From: an uncultured Bacteroidales bacterium
GTDB lineage: Bacteria; Bacteroidota; Bacteroidia; Bacteroidales; UBA932
Length of the DNA stretch: 64,000 nt
Direction: 5' to 3'
Assembly: GCA_900316245.1 (NCBI GenBank)
Contig: ONCE01000008.1
Location: forward strand, 1 to 64,000
Positions 49,302 to 56,913 of the stretch are shown one piece after another (position 1 is the stretch's first letter; every line of letters begins with the position of its first letter). The position numbers were made by a program, and so were the translations under genes. Below the pieces are notes generated by a model. That model ran no database searches. It was not told where the DNA came from and saw only the letters and a program-made list of their open reading frames with translations.

Positions 49302-50924
49302 TCAGAAAGCGGCCTGGAGCTGGAAGTTCAGGGTGGGGGTGCTTTCACGGCCCACGCGGAGCATATAGCCGCCGCGGAGGTTGGCCTTGAGGGTGAGGCG
49401 CCACAGGCGGAGTTTGTAGCCGGCGACCAGGGAGGCCGAAAGGCCCGTACCGGAGTAGGCGGGGACGGAAAAGGTGCCGGGAGCATCGCGCTCGTAGCAA
49501 TAGATGCGGTCTGCCCATTCCGGGATTCTGAAGGCCGAAAAACGGAAATAGGTAGAGAGGAAATCGTTCTTGTAACCGCCTTCCAGATAGGTCAGCAGGC
49601 CCCAGGATTTGCAACGGACGGCTTCGCCCCGCAGGACGGACAGCCAGGGGCCGTGGTCAAAGCGGACATCGGCCCTTAAGGAGGTGCGGGGCGGCTCGTA
49701 ATTGCGGTAACGCTCGGTCAGGCGCAGGGCCAGCGACCAGGCCGAAAAGACTTGCCAGTCGAAGTTCAAATACCCCCTTACCTGCAGGCGCCGAGGGTCC
49801 ACGCCTCCAACTGGTAAAAGGGCGCCATCCAATGTGATAGAGAGTTTATATAAAGGAACGGAAGAGCCAAAACCGGTCTTTCCGGCGAGGGTTTTCCAAT
49901 GCCCGCTCTGAAGGGAATAGCCGGCTGCCAGACCATATTCTCCATTCTTCTTTCCGCTGAATTTGCTGGGAATCACCCGCAGTTGCAGGGCCCACTTTCC
50001 CTGGTTTCCGGCCTTCCGCCGGAGCGAGGCTTTCCCGGCCACCGAGCGGTTTCGGTAGGCTGCCTCGGCCCTGTAATCGGCCCCTTTCAGATTGAGGCTG
50101 GCTTCCAGGGAGGCGGCTATCCCTTCCGGGCTCCAGGCGAGGGATGCACCGGCCTGGCCCCATCGGCCCAGATATTCTCCGTGGGCGCCAAAATGCGTTG
50201 CAAGGGTTCCCCAGGCCGATGCCCGCCAGTGCCTCCCTCCGTACTCGTAGGCCAGGCCGCGGTGCACGGAAGAGGAAGTGTAGGACCAGACCGGAGCGAT
50301 GCCCGAACTGCGGCGGATGAAGGCGTCTACCGTGGAGAGGCTTTCCATCGAAAACCCGCTCCACTGGGCCAGGCCTTCGCCGTACCGGACGTTGAAATCT
50401 CCCACCACCAGGCGGCCCCAGCGGGTATCGGCCTCGGCGTGGGCCGTCCAGTCCGGCTTTCTCCAGGCTCCGCCCACCCGCCAGTTCTCGCCGGAAACCT
50501 TTGCTTTGACGCCCACTTGTTTTAGAGTAGTGCGCACCAGGGCCTCTGCGCGCGTACGGGCCCGGTCCGTGGAACCCGGAAGCCGGCGGGATTCCAATGA
50601 AAGGAATGGCTGCAGGGCTTCCACCGCTTCCCGGCCAAAGCCGTCTACCAGCATCAGTTCTTCCCAGGAGAGGATGTCTCCCTGCGTAGCCCTGTAATCG
50701 GCCAAGGCGGCTATCTGATAGTCCGTCAGGATGCCCGGCCGCAGGCGGTTGGCGTTAATCCTGATCCGGCCCATTCCTTCCAGGCGTTCGATCCAGTCCT
50801 GGTCCACTTCTTCTATGCTGGAAGCCCCGGACAGGTAGAGGGCCGCCCGCAGGACGGAAGCATCCTGAGAAGCCGCCCGAAGGCTCATCAAGGCCACAAC
50901 GGCCACACACACAATACGTCTCAT
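49302..50924 (-). CDS. Outer-membrane beta-barrel protein with N-terminal helix-hairpin-helix domain
   Basis: A 540-residue exported protein (signal RRIVCVAVVALMSLRAASQ). Residues about 40-110 are helix-hairpin-helix-like: RIRINANRLRPGILTDYQIAALADYR and ILSWEELMLVDGFGREAVEAL, the ComEA type of DNA-binding fold. From about 125 to the end come alternating hydrophobic strands of an outer-membrane barrel, closing with phenylalanine (NFQLQAAF), the usual BAM signal. The combination is known in Bacteroidota; DNA binding at the surface or uptake is a possible role, not shown. Confidence 0.78.
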   Translation of the reverse strand: MRRIVCVAVVALMSLRAASQDASVLRAALYLSGASSIEEVDQDWIERLEGMGRIRINANRLRPGILTDYQIAALADYRATQGDILSWEELMLVDGFGREAVEALQPFLSLESRRLPGSTDRARTRAEALVRTTLKQVGVKAKVSGENWRVGGAWRKPDWTAHAEADTRWGRLVVGDFNVRYGEGLAQWSGFSMESLSTVDAFIRRSSGIAPVWSYTSSSVHRGLAYEYGGRHWRASAWGTLATHFGAHGEYLGRWGQAGASLAWSPEGIAASLEASLNLKGADYRAEAAYRNRSVAGKASLRRKAGNQGKWALQLRVIPSKFSGKKNGEYGLAAGYSLQSGHWKTLAGKTGFGSSVPLYKLSITLDGALLPVGGVDPRRLQVRGYLNFDWQVFSAWSLALRLTERYRNYEPPRTSLRADVRFDHGPWLSVLRGEAVRCKSWGLLTYLEGGYKNDFLSTYFRFSAFRIPEWADRIYCYERDAPGTFSVPAYSGTGLSASLVAGYKLRLWRLTLKANLRGGYMLRVGRESTPTLNFQLQAAF

Positions 50925-51011
50925 ACGGGCAAGTTAAACAATGCCGGCCATAATCCCCGGGGCCTGTTGAAAACTTGTGTTGTTTCAGATGTATTTTTGT
51001 GTGTTTTTTAC

Positions 51012-51019
51012 TATTTTTG
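51012..51019 (+). promoter_or_regulatory. -7 promoter element TATTTTTG
   Basis: TATTTTTG, 22 bases before the hpt ATG; a second TATTTTTG lies 20 bases further upstream (50992-50999). Confidence 0.5.
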
Positions 51020-51041
51020 CATAACTAAATTTTGCAAATCG

Positions 51042-51593
51042 ATGGACCATAAAGTAACCCTTCACGACAAAACTTTCAAACTCTTCATTCCTAACGAAAA
51101 AATCGAGAAGGCCATCGACGCCGTGGCAGAACGCCTGAACGCAGATTACGCAGATGCCACGGACGAGGATCCCTTGGTGCTCCTGTGCACGCTCAACGGA
51201 GCCATCATCTTTGCGGCAGAACTTCTGAAACGGCTCAGTTTCCCCATCGTCCTCAAGGCCTGCAAGCTTTCCTCCTACCAGGGTACGCAGTCAACCGGTT
51301 CCATCAAGACGGAAGTGCCGCTTCCCGCCCATCTGGAAGGCCGCCGGGTCATCATCGTGGAAGACATTGTGGATACGGGCAACACCATCGAGGCCCTCAC
51401 GGGTTTGCTGAAAGCCGCCAAAGTGAGGGATTGCAAGGTCTGCACCCTTCTGGTCAAGCCGGAGGTGTACAAGAAAGATGTTAAACTGGATTACGTAGCC
51501 ATGGAAATCCCCAACCGGTTCATCGTAGGTTTCGGCTTGGATTACGACGAACTGGGCCGCAACATCAAAGATATTTACGTACTTGACGAATAA
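51042..51593 (+). CDS. hpt: Hypoxanthine phosphoribosyltransferase
   Basis: A 183-residue purine salvage enzyme. VIIVEDIVDTGNTIEALTG is the PRPP-binding motif, LNGAIIFAAELLKRL the early loop, and KLDYVAMEIPNRFIVGFGLDYDE the purine-binding end. It makes IMP/GMP from hypoxanthine/guanine. The ATG at 51042 is preferred, as the upstream extension from 50967 is rich in promoter-like sequence. adk follows after 12 bases. Confidence 0.93.
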   Translation: MDHKVTLHDKTFKLFIPNEKIEKAIDAVAERLNADYADATDEDPLVLLCTLNGAIIFAAELLKRLSFPIVLKACKLSSYQGTQSTGSIKTEVPLPAHLEGRRVIIVEDIVDTGNTIEALTGLLKAAKVRDCKVCTLLVKPEVYKKDVKLDYVAMEIPNRFIVGFGLDYDELGRNIKDIYVLDE

Positions 51594-51605
51594 CCCATTT
51601 ACCCC

Positions 51606-52178
51606 ATGAAATACTATGTTCTTTTTGGCCCTCCCGGTGCAGGTAAAGGCACCCAGGCCGGCGCTATGGTAGAGCGCTACAATCTCTGCCACCTGTCCAC
51701 GGGGGAACTCCTCCGCAGTGAAATTGCCGCTGGCAGCGCCCTGGGCCTGCAGGCCAAAGCCCTCATCGAAGCCGGTAACCTGGTCCCCGATGAGGTAGTT
51801 GAAGGAATGATTGAATCCAAGTTCCAGAGTGTAAAGGATGTCAAGGGTTTCCTACTGGATGGTTTTCCTCGCACCATTGCCCAGGCAGAGGCTCTGGACG
51901 CCATGCTCGCCAAGAACGGTGAAGCCGTTACCGCCTGCATTTCGCTCATGATTCCGGACGATCTCATCCACGAGCGCATCGCCCACCGAGCCAATATCGA
52001 AGGCCGCGCCGATGACGCCCGCCCCGAGGTAGTAGCCAACCGCGTAAAAACCTACCACGCCAAGACCGAGCCGCTCATCGAGTTCTACAAGAAGGCCGGC
52101 CGCTACCACGAAATCGACGGCGTCGGCACCATAGACGAAGTCCGCGAGAGAATCTTCTCGGAAATGGATAAATTCTAA
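51606..52178 (+). CDS. adk: Adenylate kinase (short LID form)
   Basis: A 190-residue adenylate kinase: P-loop FGPPGAGKGTQAGAM, AMP-binding LSTGELLRSEIAAGSALG and DGFPRTIAQAEAL, and a short lid (RANIEGRADDARPEV) instead of the zinc-binding long lid. It balances AMP, ADP and ATP. Probably co-transcribed with hpt and ended by a strong terminator. Confidence 0.95.
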   Translation: MKYYVLFGPPGAGKGTQAGAMVERYNLCHLSTGELLRSEIAAGSALGLQAKALIEAGNLVPDEVVEGMIESKFQSVKDVKGFLLDGFPRTIAQAEALDAMLAKNGEAVTACISLMIPDDLIHERIAHRANIEGRADDARPEVVANRVKTYHAKTEPLIEFYKKAGRYHEIDGVGTIDEVRERIFSEMDKF

Positions 52179-52212
52179 CAAAAAGGCTCGGAGTTAACTC
52201 CGGGCCTTTTTA
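52179..52212 (+). terminator. Rho-independent terminator after adk
   Basis: AAAAAGGC, CGGAGTTAACTCCG and GCCTTTTT form a long, nearly perfect stem with T-runs on both strands, so it may serve both adk and the convergent lipoprotein gene. Confidence 0.85.
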
Positions 52213-52255
52213 TTGGCCGATAAGCCCCGCCGCGAGCGCAATAAATGGCAGAAGC

Positions 52256-52729
52256 CTAGTAGGCTAAATCATAAAACATGGATTCTTCATCCATAACCAG
52301 GAAGAGTTCCTTGTTAAAAGTAAAGCGGATTGGTTTGTAATTGTTCAGATAGAACTGATATTCTTTCCCCACTTTCAGGCCGCTCACGGCTGAGGACATC
52401 TCGTCTATGGTGCAGGAACAATTGGCCGGATGGGTTTCGTAAACCATGTAGTGGATGGCATCTCCTTCCACAGAGACTTCACAGACAAGGCCATCCTCGC
52501 TTTTGATGCCGCAGGAAGCATAGACATTCCTTCGGGTTACGCGGAGGTCTCCGCCTTCGTATTTCAAAATAAGCACGGATGCGGCAGGCATCTGATGGTA
52601 CTGTCCATCGGCCTTGGTCCCCAATTCTTTGTTGCATCCCGTGTGGGTAAACTCTTTGGTCTTAAATTCCAGATTATTACACCCTGCAAAGACGGTGAGG
52701 ACAAACAAAAGTGTGAAGATTCTTTTCAT
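52256..52729 (-). CDS. Hypothetical lipoprotein
   Basis: A 157-residue lipoprotein (MKRIFTLLFVLTVFAGC, cysteine 17). The mature part has several cysteines (TGCNKE, ASCGIK, NCSC) and a beta-rich look; family not recognised. The ATG at 52729 gives the signal peptide; upstream starts do not. It converges with adk and lies downstream of the lytic transglycosylase gene, whose stop is outside its own message. Confidence 0.65.
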   Translation of the reverse strand: MKRIFTLLFVLTVFAGCNNLEFKTKEFTHTGCNKELGTKADGQYHQMPAASVLILKYEGGDLRVTRRNVYASCGIKSEDGLVCEVSVEGDAIHYMVYETHPANCSCTIDEMSSAVSGLKVGKEYQFYLNNYKPIRFTFNKELFLVMDEESMFYDLAY

Positions 52730-52787
52730 AATGCCTGTAAAGTTAATACATCTTATAAACACACGGAAGCAACCGGGCCTTTAAAAC

Positions 52788-54200
52788 CTACCGCTTTCCT
52801 ACCTTGAGGCGCTGGCCTATGGCTATGCGGTCACTCTTGAGGTTGTTCCAGCTCTTGAGCTGACGGACGGAGGTGTGATACTTGCGGGCGATTTTGCCCA
52901 GATTGTCACCGGATTTGACTTTGTAATAAACCCACTGCGGTTTTGCAGAAGGACGGGCGGTCTGTACAGGCCGTCCGTTCACCGTTTCACGGCCGTCTTC
53001 AATCTTGGAGGCGAAGAGGACATTGGCCTTGTAGCGGTAGATGCTGTCCTGCATCTCCAGGAAGGAAGCGCTGTAGTTGAAGGGAAGGCGGATGACTTCT
53101 TCGGAGTGGGCGCCGGGAACGATGTCCGTATAGTACTGGGGATTGAGGTCGCGGATGTCGTCCAGGGGAATGCCCAGCACTTCGCTGATCTGGCTGAAAT
53201 GCAGGTTCTTGTGGATGTGGAAGGTATCTACGTAAGTGGGAAGGGACATAGGAGCGGCCTTGAGACCGTACTCGTTGGCGTAACGGAAGGCGTACATAGC
53301 ACCAACCATGGCCGGAACGTAGCCGCGGGTCTCGCGGGGCAGGTAATCGTAGATGCTCCAGAAGTCTCTGCGGCCGCCGGCGCGCTTGATGGCCTTGTTC
53401 ACATTGCCGGAACCGCAGTTATAGGAGGAAATGGCCAGGGACCAGTCTCCGAAGATGCGGTAGGCGTCCTTGAAATAGCGGGCGGCGGCGTCTATGGAAG
53501 CCACGGGATCCATCCGCTCATCGGCGTAGGAATCGATGCGAAGGCCATAGCTCAGGGCCGTCCTGTACATAAACTGCCACATTCCTTTGGCTCCTACCCG
53601 GGATTCGGCCCTGGGGTTGAAGGCGCTCTCGATGATGGCCACGTATTTGAGCTCCAGGGGGAGGTCGTAACGGCGGAGGGTCTCTTCAATGAGGGGGAAA
53701 TAGTACTGCGACAGGCCCATCATCTCCGACATCTTGGCCGGCATCTTCTCCGTGTACAGGATCATAAAGTTCTTGACCGTCTCGTTGAAGGGGAGGGTGA
53801 TGAAGGAATTCATCTCCTCCAGGCGGTGCATCAGCACGGAATCCGGAACGTCTGTAGAGAAGTGGACGGAATCCATATCAAACTGTTCGCGGCCCGGAAT
53901 GCGGGACTGGCGGTGCATATACCACTGGGAGAGGAGGGTGTCCGTGCTGGCGGGGGAATAGTCTTCCAGGCCGGCCGAAACCTTGTTCTCGTTTTCTCCG
54001 GACAGTTCTTCTTCTATGTACTCGCGGTCTATGGCATCGGCCTTGTAGGCGGCTACCTCGGCCTCCAGGACTTCTATGCGTTTGTGAAGCTCTTCATTCT
54101 CTTTTTCCAGCGCCTTCTTGCTTTTTCGGCCCAATAACTGGGCCTCGGCGGGAAGGGACAGGATAAGGATACTACTAACTATAAGTGCAATTTTCTTCAT
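52788..54200 (-). CDS. mltD: Membrane-bound lytic murein transglycosylase D-like protein with LysM
   Basis: A 470-residue exported enzyme. Residues about 165-310 are the SLT lysozyme-like domain, with VAIIESAFNPRAESRVGAKG (catalytic glutamate) and WSLAISSYNCGSGNVNKAI. The C-terminus is one LysM domain (YYKVKSGDNLGKIARKYHTS). A coiled-coil stretch (KSKKALEKENEELHKRIEVL) follows the signal peptide. It cuts peptidoglycan to 1,6-anhydro products. It lies four bases from the DUF5683 gene in an operon with parB and parA. Confidence 0.9.
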   Translation of the reverse strand: MKKIALIVSSILILSLPAEAQLLGRKSKKALEKENEELHKRIEVLEAEVAAYKADAIDREYIEEELSGENENKVSAGLEDYSPASTDTLLSQWYMHRQSRIPGREQFDMDSVHFSTDVPDSVLMHRLEEMNSFITLPFNETVKNFMILYTEKMPAKMSEMMGLSQYYFPLIEETLRRYDLPLELKYVAIIESAFNPRAESRVGAKGMWQFMYRTALSYGLRIDSYADERMDPVASIDAAARYFKDAYRIFGDWSLAISSYNCGSGNVNKAIKRAGGRRDFWSIYDYLPRETRGYVPAMVGAMYAFRYANEYGLKAAPMSLPTYVDTFHIHKNLHFSQISEVLGIPLDDIRDLNPQYYTDIVPGAHSEEVIRLPFNYSASFLEMQDSIYRYKANVLFASKIEDGRETVNGRPVQTARPSAKPQWVYYKVKSGDNLGKIARKYHTSVRQLKSWNNLKSDRIAIGQRLKVGKR

Positions 54201-54203
54201 ATA

Positions 54204-55112
54204 CTAAAACTTGACGCCGATGGACAAACCCACGGCGGGGGGAGCCATCGCGTATTCTCCCACGGGGAGGACGGAGGGGGCTACCTTCATACTGATCTCG
54301 TCCGTTACCTCGAAATCCCTCATATAGGCAAAGACGTTGGCATCGATGACCTGCAAGACGTAGGATACGGCTACGGCCAGGATGGAATAGTCTCTCAGAC
54401 GGCGGTAGGCATCCCTGTAATATTTGGCATTCTCTGCACTCTGCGGCGGTTTTTCCGTTTCCGGATCTTGGGAAGTGGCTTGGTCGTAGGTCCATTTCCA
54501 GCGCTTGTACTGCGTGTTGTTTTCAATCACAAAATGGACGCTGCCGGCCATCAGGCCCCAGTAGATGGGCACTTTCCAGAACTCTCCGTTGTAGAGCTGT
54601 CCCAGGCCCGGAAGCAGGATGGAATAGAGGGTGGACTTGGCGGGATCCGGGTTCTTGGTGGACGGATAGCAGACGGCTCCGTCCAGCATACTGCCCCAGT
54701 AGAACAATCCGGCCCCCACATAGGAAAGGGTGCTGTACAGTCTGTACTTGTCTTCTCCGGTATTCTTGTAGAGTTTGTTGAAATGGATACCGCCGTAAAT
54801 GCCGGCGCCGATTCCGCCATAGATGATGGGAAGCTTCCAGTACTGCTTGTTGTAAATCTGGGTGCCGCCCACCAGGATGGCCGATCCCATACTCAACGTC
54901 TTGAGGGAAGCGGGTCTCTTGTGGGCCAGACCGCCGAAATACTCCTTGAAACTGAAGAGCTGGCTGGTGTCGGTCTTTGTCTTTTCCGTGGTATCTGCGT
55001 ACGTCTGGGTAAAGGCGTCCCTTTTGAATTGGTCGTCTCTGTACTGTGCACGGAGGGGGAGGGAAGCCAGCAGGCATCCCAGAGAGAGCGCTATGAGCCC
55101 TTTGAAATTCAT
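54204..55112 (-). CDS. DUF5683 family membrane protein
   Basis: A 302-residue protein with signal peptide (LIALSLGCLLASLPLRA) and hydrophobic segments typical of DUF5683: SLKTLSMGSAILVGGTQIYN and the STLYSILLPGLGQLYNGEFWKVPIYW block, which names the family. Function unknown; in Bacteroidota it is usually found between parB and a transglycosylase gene, exactly as here. ATGA overlap with parB. Confidence 0.85.
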   Translation of the reverse strand: MNFKGLIALSLGCLLASLPLRAQYRDDQFKRDAFTQTYADTTEKTKTDTSQLFSFKEYFGGLAHKRPASLKTLSMGSAILVGGTQIYNKQYWKLPIIYGGIGAGIYGGIHFNKLYKNTGEDKYRLYSTLSYVGAGLFYWGSMLDGAVCYPSTKNPDPAKSTLYSILLPGLGQLYNGEFWKVPIYWGLMAGSVHFVIENNTQYKRWKWTYDQATSQDPETEKPPQSAENAKYYRDAYRRLRDYSILAVAVSYVLQVIDANVFAYMRDFEVTDEISMKVAPSVLPVGEYAMAPPAVGLSIGVKF

Positions 55113-56032
55113 CGCTGGTCCAGCGCCTTCATAAATTCTTCCATCTGGGCGTCGGAATCGAATTTGATGGTGAGAACGCCCTTACCCTCGCGGTTGCGGC
55201 GAAGGGAAATGTTCTCTCCAAAGTACTTGCCCACGTTTTCCAGAAGGCGGTAATACATTTCCGGCAGGGTGCCGGGCTCTTCTTTCTTTTTGGCCGATGG
55301 GGCCTTGTTTTCCAGGGCCTTCACCTTTTCTTCCAGCTGGCGCACGGACAGGCCGCCCTTGACAATAAGGTCACAGAGCAGTTCCTGGGTAGCGGGATCT
55401 TCCACGGCCAGGAGCACCTTGGCGTGGCCCACGCTCACCAGGCCCACCTTCAAATCGTGCTGCACCTTGGCGGGCAGTTTGAGAAGGCGGAGCTGATTGG
55501 CCACCGAAGCGCGCTTCTTGCCCACGCGGTCTGCCATCTGCTCCTGGGTGAGGCGGCATTCCTCCATCAGGCGCTGATAACTCATAGCTACCTCGATGGG
55601 GTCCAGGTTTTCTCGCTGGATATTCTCCACGATGGCCATTTCCAGCATACCTTGCTCGGAGGCATCTCGGATGTAGGCGGGCACCATATCCATACCGGCC
55701 ATAATGGAAGCACGGTAACGGCGCTCACCGCTGATGATCTGGAATTTTTCTCCCCTGCGACGCACCGTGATGGGCTGGATAAGGCCGAAGGAACGGATGC
55801 TTTCGCACAGCTCCTGCATGGCTTCGTTGTCAAAGTTCATACGGGGCTGGTAGGGGTTGGGCTCGATGAGGCCCACGGGAATGCGCAGGACATCGGAGGT
55901 GTCCTGGGGTTTGGTTTCGGCCGAAACGACCTGTTTGTTGATGTAACCTACCGGTTTGCGCAGTTCGGAGAGGTCTTCTCCTCCCAGGAGGGCTCCCAGG
56001 CCCTTGCCCAGGCGGGACGGATTATTGGGCAT
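55109..56032 (-). CDS. parB: Chromosome partitioning protein ParB
   Basis: A 307-residue ParB: IPVGLIEPNPYQPRMNFDNE, the CTPase motif ISGERRYRASIMAGM, the helix-turn-helix LTQEQMADRVGKKRASVANQLRLLKLP, and a C-terminal dimer domain. It loads onto parS sites near the origin. It overlaps parA by 11 bases. No good parS palindrome was seen in the window. Confidence 0.95.
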   Translation of the reverse strand: MPNNPSRLGKGLGALLGGEDLSELRKPVGYINKQVVSAETKPQDTSDVLRIPVGLIEPNPYQPRMNFDNEAMQELCESIRSFGLIQPITVRRRGEKFQIISGERRYRASIMAGMDMVPAYIRDASEQGMLEMAIVENIQRENLDPIEVAMSYQRLMEECRLTQEQMADRVGKKRASVANQLRLLKLPAKVQHDLKVGLVSVGHAKVLLAVEDPATQELLCDLIVKGGLSVRQLEEKVKALENKAPSAKKKEEPGTLPEMYYRLLENVGKYFGENISLRRNREGKGVLTIKFDSDAQMEEFMKALDQR

Positions 56033-56798
56033 CTTTATTCTTGTCTAAGACTTCCTTTGCCAGATTGAGGTAATTGGAAGTACCGTTGTTCATTACGTCG
56101 TACAGGATGATGGGCTTGCCGTAAGACGGAGCCTCGCTCAGGCGGATGCTGCGCTGGATGATGGTGTTGAACACCATATCCTTGAAATGCTCACGCAGCT
56201 GGGCCACCACCTGGTTGTGGACCTTGGTGCGGCCGTCGTACATAGTGACCACAAAGCCCTCGATGGTGAGGTTGGGGTTGATGCCGTTCTGCACCAGGCG
56301 GATGGTCTGGATGAGTTTGGCCAGGCCTTCCAGGGCAAAGAATTCCGGCTGTACGGGAATCATCACGGAATCTGCGGCCGTGAGGCTGTTCACGGTGATC
56401 AGACCCAGGGAAGGGGAGCAGTCGATGATGATATAGTCGTACTGGTCCTTGATGGGCGCAAGGGCCTTCTTGAGGATGGATTCGCGGTCCGGGGTTTCCA
56501 GGAGCTCGATCTCTGCACCCACCAGGTTGATGTGGGAGGGAATCATATGCAGCTTGGGAAGCTCGGTCTGGATGAGGGCGTCCGAGGCTGCGATTTTTCC
56601 GATGAGAATCTCGTACAGGGTACGGTGTTCCTCGTTCTCGGGGTCAAAGTTGAGACCGGAGGTGGTATTGGCCTGAGGGTCTGCGTCAATGACCAGAACG
56701 TTCTTTTCCAGGACGGCCAGGGAGGCGGCCAGATTGATGGCTGTGGTGGTTTTACCCACGCCGCCTTTCTGATTGGCGATAGCTATGATTTTGCCCAT
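56022..56798 (-). CDS. parA: Chromosome partitioning ATPase ParA
   Basis: A 258-residue ParA/Soj: deviant Walker A ANQKGGVGKTTTAINLAASL, then VIDADPQANTT and YIIIDCSPSLGLITVNSL. It works with ParB in origin segregation. The ATG at 56798 is the start; the longer frame upstream runs through the promoter. Divergent from the PriA-like gene. Confidence 0.95.
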   Translation of the reverse strand: MGKIIAIANQKGGVGKTTTAINLAASLAVLEKNVLVIDADPQANTTSGLNFDPENEEHRTLYEILIGKIAASDALIQTELPKLHMIPSHINLVGAEIELLETPDRESILKKALAPIKDQYDYIIIDCSPSLGLITVNSLTAADSVMIPVQPEFFALEGLAKLIQTIRLVQNGINPNLTIEGFVVTMYDGRTKVHNQVVAQLREHFKDMVFNTIIQRSIRLSEAPSYGKPIILYDVMNNGTSNYLNLAKEVLDKNKDAQ

Positions 56799-56820
56799 AA
56801 TTCTAATTCTATTTAGCTCA

Positions 56821-56828
56821 CAAAAATA
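56821..56828 (-). promoter_or_regulatory. -7 promoter element TATTTTTG (minus strand)
   Basis: The reverse complement reads TATTTTTG, 22 bases before the parA ATG. Confidence 0.55.
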
Positions 56829-56856
56829 GGTTAAAATTTTGACATCCCCAAGAAAT

Positions 56857-56874
56857 GTTCCACAAAGTTCCACA
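56857..56874. repeat. 8-bp direct repeat GTTCCACA between parA and priA
   Basis: GTTCCACA occurs twice with two bases between, in the divergent promoter region of parA and the PriA-like gene. It may be a protein-binding site; short enough to be chance. Confidence 0.3.
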
Positions 56875-56897
56875 TTGATTTTACCGGAAAATATTGT

Positions 56898-56905
56898 TAT
56901 ATTCG
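56898..56905 (+). promoter_or_regulatory. -7 promoter element TATATTCG
   Basis: TATATTCG, one base off TAnnTTTG, eight bases before the ATG at 56914. Confidence 0.45.
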
Positions 56906-56913
56906 CAAGATTA

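Noticed and set aside
56856..56875. parS site between parA and priA
   Set aside because: The GTTCCACA repeats are direct, not palindromic, and do not match the TGTTTCACGTGAAACA consensus.
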